From contig JARZZO010000004.1 of the NCBI GenBank assembly GCA_030544215.1, positions 39,917,980 to 39,981,979 on the forward strand: DNA of 64,000 nt, in the 5' to 3' direction. This DNA is from Zantedeschia hybrid cultivar (taxonomy: Eukaryota; Streptophyta; Magnoliopsida; Alismatales; Araceae). The translations under genes were made by a program, and so were the position numbers. Shown here one piece after another: positions 34,056 to 45,680 of this stretch; position 1 is the stretch's first letter; each line of letters starts with the position of its first letter. The notes below the pieces were generated by a model. It was not told the DNA's origin and did no database searches. It saw nothing but the letters and a program-made list of their open reading frames with translations.

Positions 34056-35604
34056 GTTTCCACCTAGCTATTTTGCAGAAAAGAAATTAGTCTTTGAAAG
34101 TCATTTTTGTAGTGGTTTATTTATTTATTTTCCTTACTTTCAACCACCAGTTATAAGTTTCTAGACTAAGGAAAATGGGATTTGCTAGGGAAGGTTTACC
34201 TTCTATGTTTACGTGCTGGACTACATGTGTATTCTGCCCTGGTAATGGCATAAGCTTTTCCTATTCAGTAGATTATTTATTGAACACACTGTATGTAAGG
34301 ACCTAATTTATACGATTGTTGTTTTATGTTAACAAGTCGGGCACACTTTTTGCACCTAATAGAGCAAGCAAAAGTTGCACCTAATAGGACAGGCAAAAAT
34401 TAATGTTAGTTTTTTTGCACCTAATAGGTCAAGGAAGAGGTGATAATGGGATCTCCTCAATCTAGATGTATAAGACACATTTTTACGTAAATGGATACAT
34501 TTTTGTTCCAATTACACTTGAAATATCAAATAACACACATGACGCATATGAATGCCCACACATAGAGAGAGAGAGGGATCACTTTCACCATGGATGGTTA
34601 CCCTTTATTCTTGTTCCATATCAGGGTCCCAGTGGGATCCAATTCAAATTCCCCATAATTAGGCGCCGACTACTTTGCTTGCCTTACAGTATATGCAGGA
34701 CCAGGAAGATGCGGCAACAAGAGGAGAATTATGCCCAGTGCTGATGTGAAGCCACCGCCAACTGGTGCCCTGTTCCCCATAGTGCAAAAGATTGCATGTG
34801 TGAAGGGAAAAAGGTTTTGTACTACATATAGCAAGGGTTGTATTCATGCTCAATCCAAGAATAGAAATGGAATCAAGAGTGATGGGGGGTGTTTGCCATG
34901 TTTGGAGAAATTTTTTATTTAATTTAAAAGCTATATTTGGTTTCCACATCGAATACAAACATTAGTAGTCAATATAATCGATATTAGACTACAAAGTTTT
35001 CTTGGATCTCAGTGCCAAATGTACATTTTGTTATGGAGCAAGAAATGTTGGGTTAACTGATTTATAGATAGATAATAGCAGAAGGATAGAGGTCTAAGTC
35101 ATCCTAACTGTGGGCAAGGAGAACCGCTCAACTTTTCCTTGGTGCTGCCCTGCCAACCCCAAAACACTGCCATGTCATTGTCTAGCATGAACCCAGGTAG
35201 TTTGTGCACTAGAGGAGATTTAGAAAGAAGAATGATTCAACTGTGATGTGGACTATCTGCGGAGTGATGAAAGTCATGAAAACAATAGGATCCATTCACA
35301 TTTCTTGCTTGAAAAATAGATGCATTATTAAAGTTGCCTTTATGATTTTCTTTGTTACTAGTTATGAATTTTATTTTCATTTTGTTGTAAATTTATGTCA
35401 ATATTCTTTTCAATTTATTAATGGTTAATTTGACAATTGTTGTCATGGAGTTAGTCTTCTAACTTTAGAAGGTTAATCTTCTAATGGGTGTGTAGGGGCA
35501 TTTTGAATTTGAAATTATGACAAGTGCTTCAGAAAGCACTTTTGATGTAGAGAATGTGGAAACAAGTGTTGAATAGTCTTCTAGTGTATGAACATACAAA
35601 GGAA
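34056..35604. other. Noncoding-looking interior of the hAT remnant
   Basis: About 1.5 kb without a supported exon. Includes a GA microsatellite near 34565 and repeated GCACCTAATAG motifs at 34350-34430. Open frames of 60-99 codons here have no recognisable domain. Confidence 0.4.
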
Positions 35605-35888
35605 AAAAATTGAGATCTAATGTTTGGTTAGATTTTGAGAGCGTCATAAATGAGGATGGAGTGTTGTTGCCATATGTCGATATTGTAAAAAATAGTTGGT
35701 TGGTGGTAGCTCAAGTTGGACAAAACACTTGAGTAAACCATACCCAACATTGTCCTGATGCTCAAAAATAAAAAAGGAGTAGGGATAATGCAGATCAGTT
35801 AACTAGTTGAGTTGTTGAGGAGCAGTCCAATTTTGTATTTGATAATGAGAGAAGCAGGGAAGATTTTGCAAAAATGGTTATTGTGCAC
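35605..35888 (+). pseudogene. hAT transposase N-terminal remnant (BED finger)
   Basis: In shifting frames the sequence reads NVWLDFESVINEDGVL, then AICRYCKK, then LVGGSSSWTKHL, matching the BED zinc finger layout (aromatic residue, C-x2-C, then histidine). Further on, FVFDNERSREDFAKMVIVH matches a conserved block of plant hAT transposases. A stop follows CRYCKK and there is a frameshift before it, so no product is possible. Tat copy 2 begins straight after this block at 35889. Confidence 0.7.
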
Positions 35889-37141
35889 TGTAGACATGTT
35901 AATTTTGACTTCATATTGAGTAAATTTCATGTCAAAATTATAATGTCAAGAAATTATTTGATTTTTAATCAAAATTATAATTTTATTAATTTTTCTCGGC
36001 CATTTAGATTTCTATGTGAAATCAATTCGGACTTAAATTCCTTAATTGAGATAGATTAAACTAAATGATGTCACCAATAGACGACACCATTTAGGTTTCC
36101 TAATCCGCCCCGATTTTCAATTTGAATTCGAATTAATTTTCTAATTATCTAAATGACGTCTTCCATGGACGATGCCATTTAAGTTTCCTAATTATTTTCG
36201 CTTCCCTTCTGGATTTTCTTTCTTAATTTGGCCCCTCTAATTAGTCAAATAGCGTCACCTATGAACGACGTGATTCATAAGAATAATTGTAAGCACACTT
36301 TGGCCGAGATTATCTAGTTTCTATGGTTGGAAAGGCTTCTAACTCTTGGAAGTCTATCCATGGCAATCCGTATGCGTGGGAGACCCCTTTTGGAGTCAAA
36401 TTACTCTAAAATTGGTCCTTACATATACATAACCCCTTTGAACCTTCAAAGAAATTGGCAATTGAGAGATTTGGAGCTCCCATCAAGGTGAAAGGAGGCC
36501 TCTTGTGTTGAGAACGTGGACAAAACTTGGAGCTCTCCTTCCCTCTTCTTCCTTCATCCATTTAAGCTATGGAGACTCATGGCTATAGTGGGGCCAACCA
36601 TCTTTTTCCCTGTCCCTTTCTCTTTTTAGTTTTCATAGTTTTGATCATCTTTTCATCATAATTTCTTAATATTTTCATTAGTCTATTCATAGCATAATCA
36701 CTTCATGTTTACACACGCACCACATGCATGTTAATTTTCCTATGAGATAGGGGTTTACAGAAAACACAAAACAAGTGAGTTCTTTTGGTTTAGTTGCATG
36801 TTTAATTTACTTTTTATAGTAGATACTACACGATAATCATAGATCTAACCCATCTTTTTTTTCTCTTTATTGTTTAATTGTTTTGCAAGATTTTGAAGGA
36901 TTTGAAGAAAAGGAGAAAAGAATCACCAAAAAGAGAGTAAAAAGAAAAGGTGGCTCTTCTTCTTCGGCCGGCCGAGGAGGAGGAAACAAAAGAACCCAAC
37001 ACATAAAAATCTCCCAAATCAACAAGTAAGTAGCGATCAATTTTTTTCTTTCAAGATCCTCGATCTCTGGCGATCACATTTATATTGCTTTCATGTTAAT
37101 ATTAATAATATGATGATAGCATGACACTTTGAGTACTCACA
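35889..37141 (+). mobile_element. 5' LTR of Tat copy 2
   Basis: 1253 bp from TGTAGACATGTTAATTTTGA to GAGTACTCACA. Three cassettes lie at 36061-36278. A TATA-like tract ACATATACATA is near 36421, about 143 bp beyond the last cassette. It interrupts the hAT transposase remnant. Confidence 0.85.
36061..36278. repeat. Three palindromic cassettes in the Tat copy 2 LTR
   Basis: 36061-36094 (CTAAATGATGTC/GACACCATTTAG), 36149-36182 (CTAAATGACGTC/GATGCCATTTAA) and 36245-36278 (TCAAATAGCGTC/GACGTGATTCAT), all with 10-bp spacers. The first cassette seen in other Tat LTRs is deleted here. Confidence 0.85.
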
Positions 37142-37167
37142 GCTTTTTGACGATCACGGTAGGACTT
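37142..37167 (+). promoter_or_regulatory. Probable primer binding site region of Tat copy 2
   Basis: The bases right after the LTR, GCTTTTTGACGATCACGG and following TAGGACTT, resemble the TTTTTGGCGACTCCGCTGGGG-like start of Tat internal regions with several substitutions. The tRNA cannot be fixed with confidence. Confidence 0.4.
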
Positions 37168-38156
37168 ATTCTTGCCAATTCTTTTTTATTTTACTCTCTA
37201 TTTTTCATTGGGTACCCTCGTGTGCACCATTTAGCACCTTTGTGTGCATCTTTTGGCGCCCTCGTGTGCATCCCTTTATGCCCCTCGGCCACGTTTGATA
37301 GTTTGATTGGATTTCTCCCCTCGTGCAACTCGTGCACACCCTTAGCGGAAAAAGTTTGCCCTCCCTTGATTGCCTAGAAATTTGTGATTGTGATAAGCAT
37401 GATGTTTGATTTATTCCATTTGATATTTACATGATAATCTGTCAATTTGAGTGATCTTCGCATGACCTTTTGTTTCTTTCATACTTTGTCTGGCTGAAGG
37501 GGAGTGCCCCCCTTTTATTGTTCTATTTAAGGGCCTTAAATAGCATCGAGCCCAGATGACGCGTTTTAAACGACGTCGCCCAGGCCCGACGCCATTCAAC
37601 CTGCTTGCCCTGCTGCCCGAGGCATTGCTGACAAGGGGTTTACTATCTTGAATCACGTCGACACCAGGCGACGCGATTCAAGCGGAAGCCTTTCCGGCCA
37701 ACAGCCCTTCGGATTCTTGCTCATATATGTTACTATTATTATTACTTATTGCATTAGAGACCATCCTGATCATAGGTCATACTCATCGAGAGTTCACTCC
37801 CCCTTTAGGAAACACCCTTCTCGGTACTCTCACCTCTCTCTAACTGGGGTTGGTCCCTCGGTTAGACTAGAATTGTTTGTGTCGGAACCTCCGTAAGTCC
37901 CCCAAAGCGAAGGATTTCCTCTTTGCTCATTAGGCTGGTTGTACCATCGAAGTTCTTGATAGTCATTGTGTTCGTTGTGAGTTAAACCATAAAAAATAAC
38001 GGTGGAAAAACTAAATTGAAACTAGGATCCTACCCTTGAGAGAATTAGTCCTTAAAATTCACCTAATCTCAACAGGAAACTCTCAAGCAACGTAAACATC
38101 CACTTGTCTGATAATTTTTGTGGAAAATTATTTGAGCCATTGATTGATTAGTCATT
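37168..38156 (+). other. 5' leader of Tat copy 2
   Basis: Untranslated leader homologous to 1-754. It carries three cassettes (37536-37681) and GGTTGGTCCCTCGGTTAGAC, also found in copy 1. At 37200-37340 there are short repeats of a (C/T)TCGTGTGCA motif. No gene is supported. Confidence 0.65.
37536..37681. repeat. Three palindromic cassettes in the Tat copy 2 leader
   Basis: 37536-37569 and 37566-37599 overlap by four bases; 37648-37681 stands alone (TTGAATCACGTC/GACGCGATTCAA). Number, order and the overlap match the leader of copy 1 (122-277), so this arrangement predates the split of the two copies. Confidence 0.88.
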
Positions 38157-40028
38157 ATGATGTTACGTTCAAGTAGGATTGTGGGCATGGCTTCTTGTAA
38201 GTATGACAGTGTGTTCGAACACGAGGGAGATGCTCATGCCCCTCAGTTATTCCAGTATGAACACGATGGAGATGCTCATACCCCTCAAAATCGTACCCCA
38301 TTTAGAGTGGAATATGAGGGAGATGCTTATGCCCCTCAGAACCATGTTCATCCTCAATATGATCAGTATCGCCCTGTTGTGGATTTTCATCTTTGGGTTC
38401 ATGCTGTAGAATCCGAATTCAATCCTACTTCCAGGGAGGCTCATGATCAAAATGAGCCGTCATCCGTTCCCCCTCTAGATTTGACTACTATCTTGGGAGC
38501 TCTGGCTACTTACGTGGATCCTCAATAGCTTGAGGCAATCCAGCCTAACTTGAAGGGAAAGACTCCCATGAGTTCCTCTGAACCTACCATCCATGTTGCT
38601 CCAGTCTCTCATTAGATTCCCAGTCAGGTCATGGAAGGCCTTCATATCTCCACCCCGCAATGAGTCGGCCATCAACATTCTACCTCTTGGTACCCGACAA
38701 GGCCTCAAACTCCAACTCTTCCAAATGCCTTCAGGCATGTCGGAAATGCTGCTAGACCACAACCGTACTGTCTGCCTTGCCCCAATTATTCTAGGAGGCA
38801 GGTATCCCATACTCCTCAGCCGCAACCAACTGATCCTCTCGCTCAAGCTCTCCTCACCAAGATAAACCAAATGGATGAGAAGTATAAATATTTGAAGAGG
38901 ATGATAGATGTCAGGGCTGCTCCCAAGATCTCTGCCCTGGCCTTACTGGTCTTCCACCTGTTACCATCCGAGATGCCAGTCTATAGAAGATATAATGGTA
39001 TAGGTAACCCGTTCATCCATTTGAAGGAGTTTCTGTATGAGTCCTCATTCTGGCAAAACGACAAAAGATCCTTGGCTTTCCTATTTAGAAGGTCGTTGGA
39101 GGGATCAACCCTCGAATGGTTTTTCTCATTAGATCCTATAGATCCTGAGGACTTTGATATGGTATCCAAGGAGTTCATATAAAGATACAAAGATCGGGTT
39201 ACTCCTTCCTTGTCCATCACCGATTTAGTGGCTGAGAAGATGAAGCCTGATGAAGATTTTATAGCTTTTGTAGACAGATGGCGGGCCATGGCTGAGAAAG
39301 TGAAGGATCACCTATCTGAATCAGAACAGGTTAAGATGATGATTGCAAATGTCACTCCCCAATACAACCTGGTCCTGACTCTAAACAACCTTACTAATAT
39401 GGCTGACATGTATGAGAGGGCACGCTATGGCCAGAATTCCTTTAAAGACTCCACTTTCTCTAGTGTCTTTGACCCCTACAGACCCAACAGGCTTCCACCC
39501 AAGAAGCCCAATGCTCCTAGTTCCTCCACTACGGGTCCAACCACTAAGGGCACCATGCCTTATGAGCATATTAGCACAGTGAACAATAATCAAGCTCAGT
39601 TTATGAGGAACCAGCCACCACAATACAATGGTCAGCGACCCCAGAATCAGCAAAGCTTCAGGCCACCATAGCATTAATCTCACCAACCTACTTACAATCA
39701 ACCTCGTCAGCAGCTGAGTTATAGCCTAGTTTTGCCACCCACAAACTACTCTTAGCAAAGGAAACCTCCAGGTCCTAAAAGAGCTTCATACCCACTGCTC
39801 CCGGAGTCTCTCTCCGACATTTTTAATGCTCTTATGGCAGCCAATGCTCTATCACTACCAAAGGAAAGGACCATCTATCCACAAAATGTTGATACATCCC
39901 AATATTATGTGTTCCACTGTCAGCCTGGGCACACCGTGGATGTCTATTTTCAATCCTGGGATTACATTCATGATCTCAATGATCAAGGGGGTATTGACTG
40001 GGATGAAATGCGGAAGTAGATCACTGCC
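38157..40028 (+). pseudogene. gag: Tat copy 2 gag (decayed)
   Basis: Starts MMLRSSRIVG at 38157 and shows three EGDAHAPQ-type repeats (residues about 23-30, 37-44 and 54-61). A stop at 38526-38528 ends the first part. The gag core is open at 38871-39182 (VFHLLPSEMPVYRRYNGIG, LEWFFSLDPID) and 39210-39671 (MKPDEDFIAFVDRWRAMAEK). The zinc-knuckle region near 39905-39960 (VFHCQPGHTVDVYF) lacks clear cysteine spacing. The last stop is near 40018. It is better preserved than copy 1 but cannot yield full-length Gag. Confidence 0.75.
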
Positions 40029-40697
40029 TTGAAAGCCAAGAGGCCTCCTCAACAACAGCAACAACAACAACAACAGATTCATAGAGCACCAGTTCAGCAG
40101 GCAGCACCACAGCCACCAAACATGGGTATTGTACAAAACCCGCTTCCGGAGCACCCAAACCAAATGGCCCCGATCCTCACTAACAACCAACTTGAGGCAA
40201 ATAAGGATCAACAATGGAGATTAGAGGAGTCCTCCATATACTCCACCATCCATACTCATGATACTACCGTTCAGCCACCACGCCCCATCATTCGCATCAC
40301 TAGGCCTCCGCCAAACCCATTGACACCCATTCTGCCACCACAACGCATAAAACCCAACCCTACCTTACCCTTAATTCCCACTCCATTACCTACTATCCTT
40401 AAACCTGTATCCGCCATCCCCAGGCCATTGCCACCACTAAATAACCCACCACCCATTTACGACCAAATCATGCCATCAAAGCTGCTACTACGCATCCCCT
40501 TCCCCACATCACCTAGCCATAATAACCTCCAACCCACCAAACCACTCATCCGTATCCTGAAACCACCACCTATCACTCTAAATTCCCCTCTCATGCCATC
40601 CAAACCACTAATCAACCTAGCAGTTATCAAGGCACCACCACCACCCTCTACTACTGAGCTGCAAACCTTTGATGCTTCGGAGTGGCAAGATCTTTAG
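40029..40697 (+). pseudogene. Tat copy 2 proline/glutamine-rich linker
   Basis: 222 open codons: a polyglutamine run (nine Q) followed by proline-rich sequence with repeats of MPSKLLL.IPFP, PTKPLIRI and MPSKPLI. It ends at a stop at 40695-40697 next to the protease region, which continues in another frame. Low complexity; probably a flexible spacer in Gag-Pol. Confidence 0.6.
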
Positions 40698-41400
40698 CAA
40701 GGTGTTCCCTCAGTCCGTTGTTCAAGAAGGTCCGTCATCAGTCAACTAAAGAGGCACATAATGAAGAGAGTGCACCCGACACTCAGTATGACTTGCTGAA
40801 ACACCTAGACAAGACTCCGGCATGTATCTCTGTGCTAGAGCTGATAAAGAGGTCTAAAACTCATCAGGAGGCTTTGATGGAATACCTACAAAAAGTCATG
40901 GTAAATGAGGATGTACCCGTGGAAAAGATCACCTCATTACTAGTACCGCAGGGCGAACAACCGTCAATATCCTTTCATGCTTCTGAATTGGCACCCCTGA
41001 CAGCGAGGGCTATGGCTCTGAGCATCACTTTGAACATCTGCAAGAAGGCAGTGGATACTTGTATGATGGATACTAGAGCTTCCATAAATGTGTTACCACC
41101 AAGGACCTTAGAACTATGTGGGAGAAGTGGCTGCCAACACCTATATTTGTCACTGCCTACGACAACTCTACCCGATCCACACTGGGCATGGTCTACCTCA
41201 AGGTAGAACTAGGCCCTATCTGTCATCTAGAGGTCGAATTCCATATCTTTGAAATAGACCATTCTCTCAAAGGCATACTTGGACGCCCCTACATCAAGCT
41301 TCTTGAGGCCATTCCTTCCACTAACCATCAATGCCTCAAATTTCCATTTAAGGGGCGCATTGTCAAAGTGACTAGCATGCCGATCCCCACTGCTACTCGC
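40698..41400 (+). pseudogene. pro: Tat copy 2 aspartic protease region
   Basis: Continues EESAPDTQYDLLKHLDKTPACIS and the rest of the pre-protease segment. The active-site triad reads D-T-R (MDTRASINVL), so activity is lost. A frame change near 41116 shifts the second half, which reads VTAYDNSTRSTLGMVYLKVELG, LGRPYIKLLEAIPS and QCLKFPFKGR. Confidence 0.75.
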
Positions 41401-41735
41401 TCTTTTAATGTCAATCCAATTCCTAATCCCTCTCCTATTAAGAAATCGATCCTCTCTCTTCTACAAACTTATCTTCCTTCAGCAGACCCACTGAAATCTA
41501 CCCTACCCTCACCATATCCAGTCCGTGCAATGAAGCGGGGAAAGTACATGAGTACCCCGGGATGGAACATTATGATGAAGATTGGATATCAACCTGGAAA
41601 GGGTTTGGGCACATAATTGCAAGGAAGACTCAAACCGGTTAGAGACTAGAGAATTGTGCCTGGAAGTGGTCTGGGATACAGGCCAAAAAGGTGAGACACA
41701 AGATAGTGTAGCAAGAAGAAAATGAAGATGGTCAT
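41401..41735 (+). pseudogene. G-patch-like domain, Tat copy 2
   Basis: WNIMMKIGYQPGKGLGT followed by a stop (41614-41616), then LQGRLKPV and GSGLGYRPK. The spacing is the same as in copy 1 and the GYQPGKGLG core is closer to the G-patch consensus. Presence in both copies at the same place shows it belonged to the ancestral polyprotein. Confidence 0.65.
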
Positions 41736-41793
41736 AAATTATGGAAGACTATGGCAACCCCTTGCAAAGAAAATCGAGACCCATTAACAATGG

Positions 41794-43168
41794 ATGCTAT
41801 CCACTCATTTCGTCAAAGGGCCCGTAATTCAGCTTGGGAACGACAACACAGTGGTGATCACCTCTCGCTTTGATGTGTATGATATCTATGGGAGAGATCT
41901 GGCTAGGCATTGTACACCACTCCTCACTTATCAGTCCTTGGAGGCTTTGCGGACTATGAAAAGGAGAAAATTCCATGATCCCGAGTGCGAATGGTATAGG
42001 TGGTTCGACATGTGGGGCCTGTATATTACTTTGAACATATTATTCTTGGGTCCATCTGAGCCTAAATGGCCGCCTCTGATAGAAGATTTGATTAAAGGAC
42101 CTGGGGCCATATTTGACAAAAGAATATTATTAGATGAAGAGATTGATGAAGGGGAGCCTGATGACTCCTATAAAGCAGGCATGAGTACTGACCACCTCTG
42201 GAGAGCCACCTACGCTTCCCATATCTTTGCCCTTCACACCTTATTTAGAACCCTGTTGTTGACCCTGACTTGGTCCAGGATAATTACTGAAGACATTCCA
42301 CGGGCACCGCCCATCCTTATCACTTTGTCCCCTTCGGACTTCTTTCTTCGGGCTCCTCTCAATCCTGAGGAGATCCGTGATCTAATTCGGGACATCCTTT
42401 TGTATGATCCCCCAAATGCTCTGGCCATAGTGCCATCATCTTTCTTACCTACTCCTATTCTACCTTCTTTTCAAATTCACTCTTGTTTCATGATTAATGA
42501 AAACATTTCAAAAAAAAAAACGTATATTCCCCAACTTTATCTCAAATCATCATTGAGAAAACTTCCTGCTACCTGTCCAAATGTACCCCGTCGCACGGGT
42601 CACTCAAGCAAGATTCTCTCTTAAATCTGTTCTGCCCCTCCTCTCAGGAGGTTTCACCTGTATCTTATCCTCTATCCTATGATTTTTATCCTTCTTCGTC
42701 ATCTTTAGGTCAGGATAGGCAGTCTAGTTGTAGGGAATCTAGTGAAGTCAGGAAAGTTAGGAAGTTTAGGAAATCTAAGGGTAGACGTATTCCAAACAAA
42801 TACCTCCAAGAATTAGCCTCCAAGTCTTAGAAGATCCTATCCAGTTGCCAGAAAAAAGTGAGGTAGATGAAATGGTTGTTGATGGGTATGGGGTGTATGA
42901 ACTACTACATGAGAAAGACCCCATGATTGAAGAAGAAGAAGACAATGAGGACGCGGCTAAGGCTTACGCAAGTGGAGTGAAGAGATTCGATGAACCCTCA
43001 GCTGTTGTAGAAGAACCCATTAAGGAAATCAACCAGGAACCGAAGATGAACCTAAGGTTGTCCTCATCAGTCAAACTCTTTCTGAATCAGATGAAGAGGC
43101 TTTGGTTCAGGTTCTTAGAGATTACAAGGACACTTTCGTCTGGAGGTATGAAGATATGCCGGGGTTAG
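41794..43168 (+). pseudogene. Unassigned pol linker, Tat copy 2
   Basis: 276 open codons at 41794-42624 with DIYGRDLARHCTPLLTYQ, ECEWYRWFDMWGLYITLN and DEEIDEGEPDDSYKAG, then a broken stretch and an acidic segment at 42845-43168 (EEEEDNEDAAK). Similarity to copy 1 is strong over the first part. No domain is recognised. The end leads into reverse transcriptase. Confidence 0.55.
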
Positions 43169-43400
43169 ACTCATCTTTGGTGGAGCACCGATTAACTTTG
43201 AAACTTGGAGCTAACCCGGATAAGCAGAAATTGAGATGATTCCACCCACAAATGGCTTCAAAGATGAAGGAAGAGGTCGACAAACTACATAAAGTCAAAT
43301 TTATCAGAATTGTCCTCTATCTCCAATGGGTGGCAAACATAGTCTAAGTCATGAACAAGACGTGTTCTAAAGATGATTTCCCATTGCCTCACATCGATGT
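43169..43400 (+). pseudogene. pol: Tat copy 2 reverse transcriptase, first part
   Basis: Corresponds to copy 1 5960-6236: LVEHRLTLKLGANPDKQ, then the DDFPLPHID block just before the Tekay B insertion point. It contains stops and a deletion of the KKDGKVRICIDFRDLN block. The last five bases, GATGT (43396-43400), are the left target copy for Tekay B. Confidence 0.75.
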
Positions 43401-43519
43401 TGTAAGGACTGAAGTTTCGGATCCAGTTATTGGGTCGATTTCGGTGTCGGACCCCTTACTTTAAGCCCTTGTGGGCTGGGGCATGGGTTCTTTTTCGCGT
43501 CAAGCTTGCGAGACTCGGT

Positions 43520-44510
43520 TCAAACGATGTCGGGTTAGGGGAACGCTTTTTAGAATGTGCCATGTAGGCCAATTTTGGGCCACGAGAGTACGGCCCTAAT
43601 CTTGTCGTCTGAATGGTGTCTTGCATGGTCGATGCCATTCAGGGATCTGTCAGCGTACGACCTTGTCGAGTCGTCTGATTGACGTCGGTCGTAGACGATG
43701 CGATTTGGCGTAGTTTCGGTTGACGCGTCAAAGCTCTCCTTCATTTCCCTCATTCTCTTCATTCCTCTCTCTCTCCTCCCCCTCCTCTCCGAACACTCCG
43801 CCCCCTTCCCCTTCCCCTTCCCCTTCTCCTTCCCTTCCTCTCCCTATTCCTTCTCTTCCTCCACTCCATCAACCTCCTAACCCTCACCACTACCACCACC
43901 ATCTCCTCCGCGACACTTTGCTCTCCGAACGGCGGCTAATGTCCCAATAGAGTGACGGCGTCCACGGCGGTACCGGTGGCGGCTTGTGGCATGGCGGTTC
44001 GGCGGCTAGGAGCTTGAAGGAGTTCAAGTAACCAGTAAGGTGACGATCCTCGCGGTGTTTTATTTAAAATCACGATTTTCCTACTTTGAAAGCATGCAAT
44101 ATGTGTGGATGCTTCTGGGGTAGAAAGCATGTTCTAAGGGATTCTTTATGAAATGACTAGGCTTCTCCCCTACCTTCTCCATTTTTTGTGTTTTGTGCGA
44201 TTTGGAGGAGAAATCCCACTTTGTGACTCGGGGGAGGCCGGAGGGGGGGAACCTATCTGCAAGTGCTAAATGGTGTTCGGGGACAGCGACGCCATTTTAA
44301 ATGGCGGCTGCCACTCGAGACGCGATTTAGCCCAGCTTGTTCTGAGGCCAAATCAGATGTCTTTGTATTGAATAACGTCTGGGGACAGCGACGCCATTTT
44401 AAATGGTGTTTGCCAGGGGCGACGCGATTTAGGCCATCTTCCAAGGCTAGTTTCCGTGTGAACCAATTTAGGGGTCTTGAATGACGTCGGCCACGGGCAA
44501 CGCGATTCAA
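43520..44510. repeat. Eight palindromic cassettes in the Tekay B 5' LTR
   Basis: Left arms start at 43520, 43609, 43675, 44266, 44297, 44368, 44399 and 44477; all spacers are 10 bp. Two overlapping pairs (44266/44297 and 44368/44399) have a 31-bp phase. The second pair repeats the first with different arms: right arm GACGCCATTTTA runs into left arm TTAAATGG. The 3' LTR has the same eight at 61071-62052. Confidence 0.88.
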
Positions 44511-44685
44511 GACAGAACCTCATTAGTTTATGTAATTAATATGTGTTTACATTATTAGATAGTTTGGTTAAGTGCATGCTTGAAAACGTACTTTGAGGAC
44601 GAGGATTTCTAGGTGATCAGATCGCACTGTGTTGTGTTTTGTGCGATCATAGACCTAGAGTAACAGTTGTTAGTGCTTAGGCACC

Positions 44686-44799
44686 CTGTGTCAGTGTGGG
44701 AGTGACACAGTGCTGGTGTGGGAGTGGTGGGGTGACGCCTAGAGAGAGGGTCACCTGATGTACCCTGGGGTATAGATAGTACCGGTGTGAGAGTGGTAC
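44686..44799 (+). repeat. Stem-loop run in the Tekay B 5' LTR
   Basis: 44686-44710 has stem CTGTGTCA/TGACACAG around GTGTGGGAG. A second GGTGTGGGAGT follows at 44714-44724 without a good stem. 44731-44754 has GGTGAC/GTCACC. 44779-44799 has GTACC/GGTAC around GGTGTGAGAGT. This is the same order as in the Tekay A and C LTRs, with different stem sequences. Confidence 0.7.
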
Positions 44800-45525
44800 A
44801 TTCGGAGTGTCACTCGTGCTGGGGGAAGCAGAACCACCTAGAGCTAGACAGGCTGGAGTAGCCAGCGCGCTATCCGAGGGGTTGCTGTTTGGTCCCAGCG
44901 GATCAGTGTTTTCCGCGTTCGGCTGTGTGGTTTATGTGTTTTGCCGAGACGCTGGTTGTAGACTTCGTAGTGGAGTGATTTCAGAATTGTGAATGTTGTA
45001 TTTACAAATGCATGTGTTTTCTATCGGATTTGGGAATCTTTGGGAGTTGTGTTTACTGCTTTATTTATTTAGATAGCCTATATTTGTGTTGTTATACTTG
45101 TGGGTGCGTGAGTGGGTGGTGGAGATCAAAGGATCCCTACTGAGTCTATTTCGATGAGACTCACCCCTGCAGTTTTCAGGCGAGGGTTCCAAGCAGGCAT
45201 AGCGTGGAGGGTGTTTTCTCGGGTTGCATGCTAGCAGTAACTGTTTCGGGGTATGCCCCGATGTAGTTGTTATTTTCCTTTCAAGCATGTACGCTTAATT
45301 ATTTCTTTTCAGTTGGAATATGTAATTATTTGCTTAGTAAAGTCAAATTGTAATAATTTTTAATTCCTGCACTTCCTTTACAATTCGATATTATGTGGGA
45401 TGTTTAGCTTAGTTTATCATTTCTTTCCCAGACTTATCAAGATCCTGGTTTGACTCCAAATTTCAATGCTTCGGTACCCATTTAGTAATCGGATCCCCGA
45501 TTATAGGGTGGCAGGTCATTACAGT

Positions 45526-45537
45526 TGGTATCAGAGT
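45526..45537 (+). promoter_or_regulatory. Primer binding site of Tekay B
   Basis: TGGTATCAGAGT, two bases after the LTR. One mismatch from the initiator-Met complement present in A and C. Confidence 0.85.
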
Positions 45538-45680
45538 ATTCAGTCTGGCAAATAGATGAATAACTAGGTTAAATATCGTAAATTTGGCAAATAAATACAT
45601 TATCCCGTACAGGCACGGCAGTAGTGTAGGTTTTGGGTTCTAATTAGAAATTTTCAATTCTTGTGATTGTAGGTGATTTG

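Larger units (their letters stand above)
31567..35888 (+). mobile_element. hAT-type DNA transposon, left part, decayed
   Basis: The left end TAGGGGTGTCAACGGGTCGG is typical of plant hAT terminal inverted repeats. The right part, at 35605-35888, encodes a BED zinc finger and the FDNERSREDFAKMVIVH block of hAT transposases. The element is interrupted by a solo Tat LTR (32763-34055) and then cut by Tat copy 2 at 35889; its 3' half should lie beyond the right edge of the window. The stretch 31740-32450 may be leader sequence. 34060-35600 shows no clear exon. Confidence 0.6.
43401..45523 (+). mobile_element. 5' LTR of Tekay B
   Basis: TGTAAGGACTGAAG to GGTCATTACA. It contains eight palindromic cassettes, a pyrimidine-rich tract (43730-43880), a GC-rich core near 43960-44000, and the stem-loop run at 44686-44799. 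Related to the reverse complement of the Tekay A and C LTRs but clearly diverged. Confidence 0.88.

Noticed and set aside
34466..34922. Overlapping frames at 34466-34744 and 34731-34922 as hAT exons or a host gene fragment
   Set aside because: No domain recognised and no plausible splice structure linking them to the BED region.
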